Part shown: positions 54,401 to 63,100 of the stretch, piece by piece
Layout of the letters: each line of letters starts with the position of its first letter
Numbering within the stretch: position 1 is the first letter of the stretch
Origin: Larkinella humicola
Lineage (GTDB): Bacteria > Bacteroidota > Bacteroidia > Cytophagales > Spirosomataceae
DNA length: 64,000 bases
Reading direction: 5' to 3'
Assembly: GCF_008727875.1 (NCBI RefSeq)
Contig: NZ_VTWS01000004.1
Location: 657,816 to 721,815, forward strand
Notes under the pieces: model-generated
What the model saw: the letters and a program-made list of their open reading frames with translations, nothing else
Databases searched by the model: none
Told to the model about the DNA's origin: nothing
Position numbers and translations under genes: made by a program

Positions 54401-54893
54401 TCGGCACCTCCGCCAGTTGGGGCGCAATCAGCGACCAGTGCGGTTTGTATTCGGCCCCCTGCTCAATCCAGCGAACGAGCAGCGCCTTTTCTTCGGTCGT
54501 CAGAATGAGATTAGACTCCGGCGTTGGCATCCGGTAGTCGGGGTCGTCGGAAATGATGCGGTGGTAGGCTTCGCTTTTGGCCAGATTACCGGGAACAATG
54601 GCTTTTTTACCGCTTTCGGCCAAGGCTTCGTAGGCACTTTCGGCAATGTCCAACCGCAAACCGGCTTTTTGCTTGGCCTTATCCGGGCCGTGGCAGGCAA
54701 AGCAGCGGTCGGATAAGATGGGTTTGATATGGAGGTTGTAATCGACTTTTTCGGGCAATTTGCTTTCAATCGCCAGCAGTTCCGCCGGTTTTTCGACGCT
54801 CGTTTCACACGAGCTCCCAACGGCCATCGAAAACAGGCCAATGGCTGCGCTAAGCAGGAAGGATTGAACTCGTATGTCGGTTAAATGACGCAT
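51432..54893 (-). CDS. PSD1 / DUF1549 / LamG / DUF1553 planctomycete-type cytochrome protein
   Basis: The 1153-residue product has a hydrophobic N-terminus with a possible lipobox ending at Cys29, then a PSCyt1 c-type heme motif CFACH (Cys64/Cys67/His68). DUF1549 follows (SPDAYEKVVNRLFSSPHYGE, then AVEWLDAARYADTHGYQDDG), then a lysine/glutamate-rich linker and a LamG-like domain, and a C-terminal DUF1553 (LGLAMWLLNPDNSLFSRVMV). This domain order is a hallmark of Planctomycetes proteins thought to attack complex polysaccharide. It is uncommon but known in Bacteroidota, so horizontal transfer is possible. It lies upstream of the DUF1501 gene in the same operon. Confidence 0.9.
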   Translation of the reverse strand: MRHLTDIRVQSFLLSAAIGLFSMAVGSSCETSVEKPAELLAIESKLPEKVDYNLHIKPILSDRCFACHGPDKAKQKAGLRLDIAESAYEALAESGKKAIVPGNLAKSEAYHRIISDDPDYRMPTPESNLILTTEEKALLVRWIEQGAEYKPHWSLIAPQLAEVPKVKNAKWAKNEIDYFVLKKLEEKGLSPNAEADKATLLRRVSLDLTGLPPTVAEVDAFLADQSPDAYEKVVNRLFSSPHYGERQAVEWLDAARYADTHGYQDDGLRTMWPYRDWVIRAYNKNLRFDKFITWQLAGDMLPNPTKNMLLATAFNRNHQQSQEGGIVDEEYRVEYVADRVNTFGKAMLGMTVECARCHDHKYDPISQKDYYSLFAFFNNNNERGQIPYNGEPAPTITLTSSEVDAKLKFIHQKIKPLQQRLNPNRPEYQQAFGQWLSQAERNPASSANVGLVAHYTFDEADRRDFKAYESSEEKKLKDAERKKEDELKKKEEERRKKLGLPEVKKPVVPKTREELEKDPRNAFWNQVNDTLPARLAGDPESFPYQIKGKVGMARYLKGDSNIELPRKVGFFEQNEPFSVSAWFNVAKPGLEGMLMGKSNGPFDGNRGYEIGLLEDGRFKLTINHVWPDNSLDVETVAKIRYKQWFHLTMTYDGSGRAGGIKLYLNGQPTQLQVITDHLVHSIDRGKNGKNWSGSPFLIGRIHDHYIKDYAIDELRIYNRALTPLEIPKLAGQPDALTTALFTPTAKRTAAQRAGLYTYYVTAHDSTYRKAFAEFQKNRAEEVMLYNNSDQVMVMKERKFPRKTFLLKRGAYDAPGEEVTPATPEQFMPFPADYPKNRLGLAMWLLNPDNSLFSRVMVNRFWQQYFGQGLVKSSDDFGNQGNLPSHLELLDFLAVRFRDGAGRAGIWNAKALQKMIVMSATYRQSSVADAKKLEADLDNSLLSRGPSYRMSAEQVRDNALAASGLLSQKIGGTSVLPYQPSGIWEALATRNAISYEQSHGDSLYRRSLYTIWKRSSPPPMMLNFDAAERHTCIVKRQKTSTPLQALVTLNDPQFVEAARVLGQKALEKGLRDEPLISYVFKAVTSRPARPAEVALMKQLYTEELADFRKNPKRAAELLSVGEYPVDKTLPTAELAAWTVVTSTIMNVDEAIIKR

Positions 54894-55027
54894 ACGAACA
54901 AAGGGGTTTAAGGGAAAAACACAATGAATTTACGAAAATCAACCGGGTTCGTAAAGAAATAAACCAATTTGGCTTCAAAAAAGTGCTATATCCTTGCCAA
55001 AACCGGTGTTTCGTCCGAAAGGAATCC

Positions 55028-56554
55028 TCACTTCGCTTTTTCTTTTTCCGCTTTGGCCGAATCCGCTTTGGCAAAGGCCGCAATGGAATTCTCGCCCAGT
55101 CCCATGTTGATTTCCAGCCCCGGCAACGCTTTTTTCAATTCCGCCACGCCCGCATCCGTCACTTTGGTTTGCCAGAGGTAAACGGTTTTAAGATTTTTGA
55201 TACCGGCCAGTTCGGCCAGTCCGGCATCGGTCACGGCGGTCCCGTACAGATTCAGGTATTCGAGATACAGCAGGTTTTTCAGGTTTTTCAAACCGGCATC
55301 GGTCACTTTCGTTTGTTCCAGGTGCAGCTTTTGCAGGTTTTTCAATTGGGCCACCTGCGCCAGCGTTGCGTCCGAAATTTCCGTATCCCCCAATTTCAGC
55401 CAGACAATTTGCTGGCTCAGTTTCGGCAGCGAAACCGCCTGCGCATCGCTGAAGGCCCGGGCGTTGACCGCGCTGACTTCCAGTTGATTCTGTTCTTTCG
55501 ACAGCGGCAAAACCAGCAAACCGGCTTTTTTCAGCTCCTCGATGGCTTTCGGATCAGCGGCTGGCAGTTTCATCGTCAACACCGGCGACTCGGGAGCCGG
55601 ACCGGTGGCGACCTGCTCACCGCCCACGTTTCCGCCACCCGTTCCCAGTGCGGCCAGGGCCGGTTTGATGGTGTCGGTCACTTTCAGTTCGGCTACTTTT
55701 TTGTCGAATGGAGCGCCCTCATTGATCCACCAGGTGAGCAGCGCAATCTGGTTTTCGGTGAGCTGGGTTTTGCCTTTGGGCGGCATGTGGTGGTCGTCTT
55801 CTTCCGGCAACAAACACACTTTAACCAGTTTGCTTTGATCGGCTTTACCGGCAACCAGAATTGCGCCGTCTTCGCTGCCTTTTTTGATCATTTCGGGCGA
55901 ATCCAGCCGCAGATCGGCCTTCGATTTTTCGGGATTATGGCACTGAATGCAGCGACTTTTCAAAATGGGATGCACGATTTGCTGATACACCATCGCCTGA
56001 TTGACGTCTTCGATGGGTTTCGCGGCTTCTTCCGCTTCCTCGCGGGGCGGAATGCCCGCCAGCGACCGGAACGGTTCCGGGGTGTGTTGGGTCAGGAAGT
56101 CAGACCCATGGGTGAGCGACCCGCCTTCGTGGCCAGCGGCCAGCAGCAGAATGATCCCGACACCCAACGCCGGGTAATAAAACAGCGGACCAAAGCGGAT
56201 TTTGGGCCCGATTCGTTCGTGTTTGATGGCCCAGGCCACCCAGGCAAAAACCGCTACGCCGATGCCTTCCCACATGTGCAGGTTCAGCGTTTCTTCTTCA
56301 TAGCCACCACCCAGCGAAAGCAGGTAACCGAAAATACAGGCCATGGTGGCACTGACGGCCGACCAGAACAGAATCAACGTAATCGTATGGGAACTAACGG
56401 TTTGGCGACGCGTCAGCCGGTCCAGTTCGAGCAGGCCCGCAATCAGCAGAAAACCGATCGGCAAATGGACGATGAGCGGGTGAAAATGCCCGAAGAACAA
56501 AGCCCACTCGGAGGGTTGCGGTGCCGTAGCCTGTAAGAGAATAAAAGGAGTCAT
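55028..56554 (-). CDS. DUF2231 membrane protein fused to c-type cytochrome and leucine-rich repeats
   Basis: The ATG at 56554 gives 508 residues. Four N-terminal membrane helices (DUF2231; PLIVHLPIGFLLIAGLL near residue 26) are followed by a heme-binding motif CIQCH (Cys202/Cys205/His206) with a probable axial Met in HMPPKGK near 250. The C-terminal part has leucine-rich repeats such as LKLGDTEISDATLAQVAQL and LKNLQKLHLEQTKVTDAGL. It probably receives electrons at the inner membrane. It is the second gene of the planctomycete-type operon. Confidence 0.88.
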   Translation of the reverse strand: MTPFILLQATAPQPSEWALFFGHFHPLIVHLPIGFLLIAGLLELDRLTRRQTVSSHTITLILFWSAVSATMACIFGYLLSLGGGYEEETLNLHMWEGIGVAVFAWVAWAIKHERIGPKIRFGPLFYYPALGVGIILLLAAGHEGGSLTHGSDFLTQHTPEPFRSLAGIPPREEAEEAAKPIEDVNQAMVYQQIVHPILKSRCIQCHNPEKSKADLRLDSPEMIKKGSEDGAILVAGKADQSKLVKVCLLPEEDDHHMPPKGKTQLTENQIALLTWWINEGAPFDKKVAELKVTDTIKPALAALGTGGGNVGGEQVATGPAPESPVLTMKLPAADPKAIEELKKAGLLVLPLSKEQNQLEVSAVNARAFSDAQAVSLPKLSQQIVWLKLGDTEISDATLAQVAQLKNLQKLHLEQTKVTDAGLKNLKNLLYLEYLNLYGTAVTDAGLAELAGIKNLKTVYLWQTKVTDAGVAELKKALPGLEINMGLGENSIAAFAKADSAKAEKEKAK

Positions 56555-56725
56555 TGAATCAATCGGATGTTCAATTTTGGGAGGAACGTCGGCCTGAGCA
56601 GAGCCTGACGAGTACGCGTATGATTCCAAGCCGGGCCGAAATGAGTTCCGGCCCGGCAAAGGGTATCGTTGAGTTCAGCAAGAAGGCCGTCATTGCGGGC
56701 ATAATCGCACTAGCGGCCGGTTTTA

Positions 56726-57793
56726 TCAGCTAACGCGCTGCAGTTTCACCGGATAGGTTTTTTGAGAAGCCCACTGCGGTACATACACATTTTCGTCGCC
56801 ATCGACCAAAACATCGTGCGGATGCATGAAGGCGGTGAAGCTCGTGTCTTTCCGCTGTTCTTCCAGTTTGCCGTCTTTGTAAACCGGTGCCGAACCACCC
56901 GGCGTGGAAACCACCTTATCGTTTTTATCCAGAATCTGGATGTAGCCCGAGTTTGGATAGGCATCGGACGTACTGCGAAAAACCGCACCGTAAATCATGT
57001 CACCGTGCAAAACCGGTCGGCAGATGTATGATCCCGGTAAGGCAATGGTCGACAGGTACTTGCCATCGAGCGTAAACCGCTTCAGGCAGTTGTGACGGCG
57101 ATCGGTAATGAGCAGGGTCGGATTGGCTTTGTTGCGGGTGTCGACCAGAATGCCGTGGCAGCAATCGAACTGACCGTTTTCGGAGCCTTTACCGCCCCAA
57201 TGCCGGATGTATTTGCCCTTGGCGTCATACTGCGTGATGTAGTTCAGGCCGTAGCCGTCGGCGATGTAAATATCGCCGTTAGCGGGGTTAATGGCGGTTT
57301 CGGTCGGGGTAAACTGCGTCGGGTAATCGTATTTACCGGTTTCCTTTGGGTAATCGATTTTCAGCAGTTCTTTGCCTTTCAGGTCGGTTTTGATGACCTG
57401 ATGCCGGTTGTTATCGCAAATAAACAAGAATTGCTCTCCCCCTTCGTTGGCCAGCGTCAGGCCGTGGGCACCGGGGTAGGTTGTCCCCCAGGTTTCGAGC
57501 AGTTTGCCTGATTTATCGTAGATGATAACGTTATTTTTCGTCTCATTGGTCAGCAGAATCAGGCGGCCTTTGGCATCTTCCACCATTTCGTGGCAGTCGT
57601 TGACCGGGTTTTTGCCCGCATCCAGAACGCCCCAGTTCGGCACGACCCGGTAGCGGTGCGAGCCGTGTCCGACGGTTTTTTCATCGGCTTTGGGCTGGGC
57701 ACCGAAATTAATATGGGGAATCGTTAATCCGACGGCGGTTGCGGCTGTGGCCTTCGTAAGAAACGTGCGTCGGTTTACAGGTTGTGAATTCAT
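56726..57793 (-). CDS. Tat-exported NHL-repeat six-bladed beta-propeller protein
   Basis: The 355-residue product has a twin-arginine signal (NRRTFLTKATAATAVGLTI) and NHL-type propeller repeats: GRLILLTNETKNNVIIYDKS, then IADGYGLNYITQYDAKGKYI, then LLITDRRHNCLKRFTLDGKY. Conserved DCCHG and HPHDVLVD blocks are present. Such propellers bind ligands or act as lyases. It is the first gene of the operon that ends with DUF1501. Confidence 0.87.
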   Translation of the reverse strand: MNSQPVNRRTFLTKATAATAVGLTIPHINFGAQPKADEKTVGHGSHRYRVVPNWGVLDAGKNPVNDCHEMVEDAKGRLILLTNETKNNVIIYDKSGKLLETWGTTYPGAHGLTLANEGGEQFLFICDNNRHQVIKTDLKGKELLKIDYPKETGKYDYPTQFTPTETAINPANGDIYIADGYGLNYITQYDAKGKYIRHWGGKGSENGQFDCCHGILVDTRNKANPTLLITDRRHNCLKRFTLDGKYLSTIALPGSYICRPVLHGDMIYGAVFRSTSDAYPNSGYIQILDKNDKVVSTPGGSAPVYKDGKLEEQRKDTSFTAFMHPHDVLVDGDENVYVPQWASQKTYPVKLQRVS

Positions 57794-57833
57794 AAGAGCA
57801 ATTACAAAAGGTTTAGGAAATTGGGTGTTTAAG

Positions 57834-58241
57834 CTACGACAATTCGAGAAACCGCTCCGGATTGATGCCCCGGTCTTCCAGCTCGAACGAATTGTTTATA
57901 ATAAGTTGGTGAATATACTGCCAAAACGGGCGATTTGTCAACCAAAAATTCAAATCGACGTTCAGAACACTCTGAAAAAGGTCGCCGGGGTAAAATTCTC
58001 CTTCGGCAAACGGGTTTTTGGTAAGCCTTTCAAGGGCCATCGGAATCAGGTACGGCAACGAAATTCCTTCGGCAATCAGCAACCGGATGTCTTCCGTGCT
58101 AAACTGGTTCAGGGGCGTCTGCCGCAGGGCGTAAATTTTCTGGCTCCGGTTGTCGCCAAAATCCGGTTCTTCTCCACTTGTTTTCTCCAGATTGTCAAGG
58201 GTTTGCTGTTGCCAGTTTTCCTCCATTTCCGTACGGTTCAT
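57834..58241 (-). CDS. CdiI_3-like contact-dependent inhibition immunity protein (orphan)
   Basis: The 135-residue product matches the CdiI_3 immunity pattern: QTLDNLEKTSGEEPDFGD near the start, RQTPLNQFSTEDIRLLIAEG, then LPYLIPMALERLTKNPFAEG and EFYPGDLFQSVLNV. In its normal setting this protects a cell from the toxin of a CDI or polymorphic toxin system. No toxin, transporter or other immunity gene is near, so it is either a solitary protector or a remnant of a toxin cluster. Cytoplasmic; no signal peptide. Confidence 0.8.
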   Translation of the reverse strand: MNRTEMEENWQQQTLDNLEKTSGEEPDFGDNRSQKIYALRQTPLNQFSTEDIRLLIAEGISLPYLIPMALERLTKNPFAEGEFYPGDLFQSVLNVDLNFWLTNRPFWQYIHQLIINNSFELEDRGINPERFLELS

Positions 58242-58439
58242 GTCAGACAGGAGACGCTTCCAACCGCAAATTCCCGCGCCCGAAACTGCTTCTGTACGTG
58301 TAAAGGTATCTTTTTTATCGGCGGAAAATCGCGGGGAATGGTGAAAAAAACACTAAAAATTTATTTTTCACCCACCATGTGAGGTAATAAAGTGCAAACT
58401 TGTCTATGTTAAATACCACCTGGTTTAGCAACACGCTGC

Positions 58440-59111
58440 ATGCAACAAGTACCCTTAGACGATACCGAAAACAGCGGAGATTCTTTGCCGCGTTTTTTGG
58501 GAAGCCACCAGCCGCTTCAGCCCGGCAAAGTGACGGACGACGAATTGATCTTTCGACAACTCTTCGCTCAGGATCCGAAGCGCGGTTGCGAGCTGCTGTT
58601 CCGGCGGTATTACACCAATCTGGTCAACCACGCGGTTCGGTTCGTCTACTCGAAAGAAGTGGCCGAGGATCTGGTGGCCGAAGTCTACACGGCGTTCTGG
58701 CAGGACCGCGTTTTTGAACGGATAACGACGTCTTACCGGGCGTATCTCTACCAGACGGTTCGCCACCGGTCCTACAACTACCTGCGGTGGGAACTGCATC
58801 CTTCCGATTCGCTGGACACGCTGCACACCCAGGGCATATCACCGGCCCTGCAACCCGACGAGGTGCTGCATTATAGCGAACTGCACCAGAAAATTGAAGA
58901 CGCCATCCAGAGTCTGACTCCGCAGTGCAAGCGGGCGTTTCTGCTGAGCCGGATTGAAGGGAAAAAGTACCTGGAAATTGCGCAGGAGATGCAGATCAGC
59001 AACAGTGCCGTCGAGAAACTGATGATCAGGGCACTCAACCAGTTACGTCAGGAATTGAAAGGAGAATGGTTCATCAGTCTGCTGCTGGGGCTGGTTACCT
59101 GCGCTTACTGA
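58440..59111 (+). CDS. ECF-family RNA polymerase sigma factor
   Basis: The 223-residue product has region 2 (LIFRQLFAQDPKRGCELLFR, then VAEDLVAEVYTAFWQ, then RAYLYQTVRHRSYNYLR) and region 4 (LTPQCKRAFLLSRIEG followed by QISNSAVEKLMIRALNQLRQ). The wording of these blocks fits the Bacteroidota-specific family 1 of sigma-70 factors that work with FecR anti-sigma and SusC receptors. The FecR gene is 57 bases downstream. A short hydrophobic tail (ISLLLGLVTCAY) is odd, and its purpose is unclear. Confidence 0.95.
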   Translation: MQQVPLDDTENSGDSLPRFLGSHQPLQPGKVTDDELIFRQLFAQDPKRGCELLFRRYYTNLVNHAVRFVYSKEVAEDLVAEVYTAFWQDRVFERITTSYRAYLYQTVRHRSYNYLRWELHPSDSLDTLHTQGISPALQPDEVLHYSELHQKIEDAIQSLTPQCKRAFLLSRIEGKKYLEIAQEMQISNSAVEKLMIRALNQLRQELKGEWFISLLLGLVTCAY

Positions 59112-59168
59112 TGGGCCGATGACACCCTTCTTTCTCCAGTTGACTAACCGGCAAAATTTGAATCTGCT

Positions 59169-60170
59169 ATGGAACCCTTACTGATAAAACGCATTGTATT
59201 CGACTTTTTCGATGGAAAAGCGACGGCGATCCAGCGAAAATACCTCGAAGAATGGCTGACCTGCGAAGCCAACCACGAAGCCTATTACCACTACCTGGAT
59301 GAATGGGAAAGCCAGCGACCCCAGTTTTCGGTAGACGCCGAAAAAGCACTGACCGCCTACCAGCGGGTGCTGGAAGACGACCAGCCGACCGTAACCCCAT
59401 CGAAAGTGCTGCCGGTTTCCCGGTCCGGCCTGTTTCAAAAATGGCTCCCCTGGGGCATAGCGGCTTCCGTTACCTTGCTGGGCCTGCTGGGTGCCTACGT
59501 TTTCCGGGCCCAAATCCTGTATGAAACCCACCGGACGGCCTTCGGCCAAACCAGCGAGTATAAACTGGCGGATGGAACGGAAGTGACGCTAAATGCCAAT
59601 TCCAGCCTGCGCGTTCCCCGGTTTGGTTTCGGGAACAAAACGCGGGAGGTATATCTGGAAGGCGAAGGTGAATTCAAAGTGACGCATACCGCCAACAACC
59701 AGCGGTTTATCGTCCGGACGGCGGATCGTTTTCAGGTCGAGGTGCTGGGAACCGAGTTCGTGGTGTATGCCCGGGCCAAAGGCAAACGGGTGTTTCTCAG
59801 CAAAGGCAAGGTAAAACTGGATCTGCCTCAGGGTCAGCAGCTTTACATGCGTCCTGGCAACGTGGTGACGGTGGCCAATTCCGGCCGGTACCGGCTCACC
59901 CAGACCAAAACCGCCCGCCCTTTTGTTGCCTGGAAAGACCACTGGTTTTATTTCGACAACACCTCCCTGACCGAAGTCGCCGATCAGATTCAGGAGCAGT
60001 TTGGAATTAAGGTCGTGGTGCCCGAACCCCAACTGGCCCAACGGCGGATTGCCGGTAATTTCCGGGCCGAGCAGGCCGACGACCTGTTCCAGATTTTAGC
60101 CGAATTACTGACGATCAACGTGGTGAAAAAACGCCATTATATTGAATTGACTACTCCTAAACACCCTTAA
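59169..60170 (+). CDS. FecR-family anti-sigma factor
   Basis: FecR-type proteins cross the inner membrane and hold or activate the cognate ECF sigma factor. The 333-residue product has an N-terminal DUF4880-like cytoplasmic part, a single membrane helix at about 93-112, and a periplasmic FecR domain (TEYKLADGTEVTLNANSSLR). A C-terminal DUF4974-type domain follows (FDNTSLTEVADQIQEQFGIK). It lies 57 bases after the sigma gene and 28 bases before susC, and is expected to receive the signal from the STN domain of the receptor. Confidence 0.95.
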   Translation: MEPLLIKRIVFDFFDGKATAIQRKYLEEWLTCEANHEAYYHYLDEWESQRPQFSVDAEKALTAYQRVLEDDQPTVTPSKVLPVSRSGLFQKWLPWGIAASVTLLGLLGAYVFRAQILYETHRTAFGQTSEYKLADGTEVTLNANSSLRVPRFGFGNKTREVYLEGEGEFKVTHTANNQRFIVRTADRFQVEVLGTEFVVYARAKGKRVFLSKGKVKLDLPQGQQLYMRPGNVVTVANSGRYRLTQTKTARPFVAWKDHWFYFDNTSLTEVADQIQEQFGIKVVVPEPQLAQRRIAGNFRAEQADDLFQILAELLTINVVKKRHYIELTTPKHP

Positions 60171-60198
60171 CCATTCCTATTCCTAAATCCTACTGAAG

Positions 60199-63100
60199 AT
60201 GGTAATCTCATTTTTACAAAAAACGGCCCTGGTTTCGCTGGCAGTGCTCAGTCACCAACTGACGCAGGCACAACCGATTGCCCTGGCCCGGCAACAAAGC
60301 CGATCGACGGAGGTGATTCAGACCGTTCCGGCGGCAGGCCAGAAAATGAAAGAAGTGTTGACGGAATTAAGCCGCCAGCATCAGGTCAGCATTCTGTTCG
60401 AGGAAACGACGGTTAACGGGATTGTCGTTCCGGCCAACGTTCGGCTCCGTTCCGGGAAGCTGGAAAAGCAGTTGGAAACCCTGCTGAAACCGTATGACCT
60501 GATGTTTAAAAAGGTGGGAAATCAGGCGTACTACATCATTAAAAATCCGGCCAAAGCCAGTGCTCCGGCCACGCCGGCTCTGGAATCGATGAATACACCC
60601 GTTTCCTTGAAGGAACCCACCGCAGCAGGAAGCCCGGTTTTCTCGCCGAATGCGCCATCGGTCAACATCGCCGACTTTACGGTGAGCGGGAAAGTTTCCA
60701 GTGAAAACGGCGAAGGCCTACCCGGCGTTAGCGTCGTGATCAAGGGAACCCAGCGCGGAACCGTGACCAATGCGGAGGGCACGTACTCGCTTTCCGTTCC
60801 GGAAGCCGCCAATGGTGCCACACTGGTTTTTAGCTTCGTGGGGTATTTGTCCCAGGAAATGAACGTCAAGGCGTCGACGACCGTGAACGTTTCGCTGAAA
60901 CCGGACGACAAGGTACTGGAAGAAATTGTCGTCATTGGGTACGGTACGGCCCGGAAAAGCGACTTGACGGGGGCCGTTGGTTCCGTGAAAGAAGCCGAAC
61001 TGAAGGAACGCCCGGCGGCTTCGCTGACGCAGGCGCTGGCGGGCCGGATGCCCGGCGTGCAGGTCAACAACAACTCGGGTCGGCCCGGCGGTCGGACCAC
61101 CATCCGCGTTCGTGGGTTTAGCTCCATCAACTCTTCGAACAACCCACTGTATGTGGTCGATGGGGTGATGCTGCCGCAGGGGAACCAGAACCAGTTCAGT
61201 TCGGCCATCGACTACATCAACCCCAACGACATCGTTTCGGTGGAAGTGTTGAAAGATGCCTCCTCGACCGCCATTTACGGCGCGCGGGGTGCCAACGGCG
61301 TGGTGCTGGTGACGACCAAAAAAGGAAAATCCGGTGAAGGTCAGGTGACCTACAATGTCGATTTTAGCGTGAATGCGATTGGTCCCAACCGCCCCCGGGT
61401 TTTGAATTCCCGGCAGTATATGGACGTGGAAGATCTGGCCTGGGCCAACATGGCGAAATACGATCCGGCGGGGTGGGCCGCCGGCAAATGGGCGTATCTG
61501 AACCCCAAACTGCGCCGGATCGACCCCCGGGTCTGGAATTCCGACGGCAGTCCGAAATACGATACCGACTGGTTCAAGGAAACTACCCAGAATAAATTGT
61601 CACAAAATCACCAATTGGGTTTCAGCGGGGGCAACGACCGCACGCAGTATTCGATCTCACTGGGCTTCCGGGATGACCAGGGTTTGCTCAAGACCTCGTA
61701 CATGAAACGGTATTCGGGCCGGTTTACGATCGACGATCAGGTGAAATCGTGGTTGAAAATGGGCGGTACGCTGAGCTACAACAACCAGACGGAGAACTTG
61801 GTGGACGTCAACGACGCCGTGGCCCGCCAGATTGTGGAAGATTTTCCGTTCCTGCCCGTTCAATACGAAGACGGTTCCTTTGCCAACAACCGGGATTTTC
61901 CGTTTGCGGAAGGCACCATGAGCTCGTATCACCGCCTGATGGGTCGCCGGTATATTCTGAACACGCAAACCACCACCGGAAGCCTGTATTCCAACATCAG
62001 CCTCGCCAAAGGGCTGGAAATGCGGACGGTTTTGGGAGCCAATGTGCAGACCCAGGAAGTGAACCAGTCCAGCACCCGGACGCTCGAAATCGGCGCGAAC
62101 GGGACGGCATCGGCCAACAATTTCAGAGACTCGTTCTGGTCGCTGGAAAACTACCTGACGTATAACAAACAGATCAACGACAAACACGCCATCAACGCCC
62201 TGTTGGGGGTGTCGTGGCAGGAGTCGAACTACTTTGCGATTGGGGCCAGTGTCCGCAACTTTGCGACGGACTACTTCGGTTTCAACAACCTGGGCGCGGG
62301 AGCCACCAACCCGGCGGTGAGTTCGGGAGCCTCCCGTTTTTCGTTCAACTCCTATTTTGGTCGGATCAACTACAGCCTGATGGAGAAATACCTGGTGACC
62401 TTCACCGGTCGGGCCGATGGTTCTTCGAAATTCGGGAACAACCACAAATTTGCGTTTTTCCCCTCGGCGGCTCTGGCCTGGCGGGCATCGGAAGAAGAGT
62501 TTCTGAAAGGCAATGCCATCATCTCGAACCTGAAAGTACGGACCAGCTTCGGTCTGACGGGGAACTCCGAAATACCGCCTTACTCGTCGTTGTCGCTGCT
62601 CAGCTCGAACTACGCGACCATCTACGGCGACAGCCGGGTGTCGGGTACGGGGATCAGCCGGTTGGCGAACCCGGATCTGCGCTGGGAAAAAACCGCCCAG
62701 ACGGATGTTGGCGTGGAACTGGGCTTGCTGAAAGGCCGGATCAATCTGGAGGCCGATTACTACTACCGCAAAACCACCGACATGCTGCTGGATGCGCCGG
62801 TTCCGCGCACAAGCGGCTACGGCACGATTCGCCGGAACGTGGGTTCAATGCAGAACAAAGGCTTTGAATTCGGTCTGAACACGGTCAACATCGACGCGGG
62901 CGGTTTTCAGTGGAACTCGACCTTCAACATCTCGTTCAACCGCAACAAAGTCTTGTCGCTGGCGACGCCGTCGGACATCTTCAACGTGGGTGGGCCGAAC
63001 TTTACGAATCCGACGAACGTGATCCGGGTGGGCGAACCGGTCGGGTCGTTCTGGGGGCTAACCCGGGTGGGCGTCTGGAGCGAAGCCGAACGCGAAGAAG

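Noticed and set aside
54983..56536. 517-residue open frame on the plus strand
   Set aside because: It lies opposite the DUF2231-cytochrome gene, is rich in F, Q and R runs and has no domain pattern.
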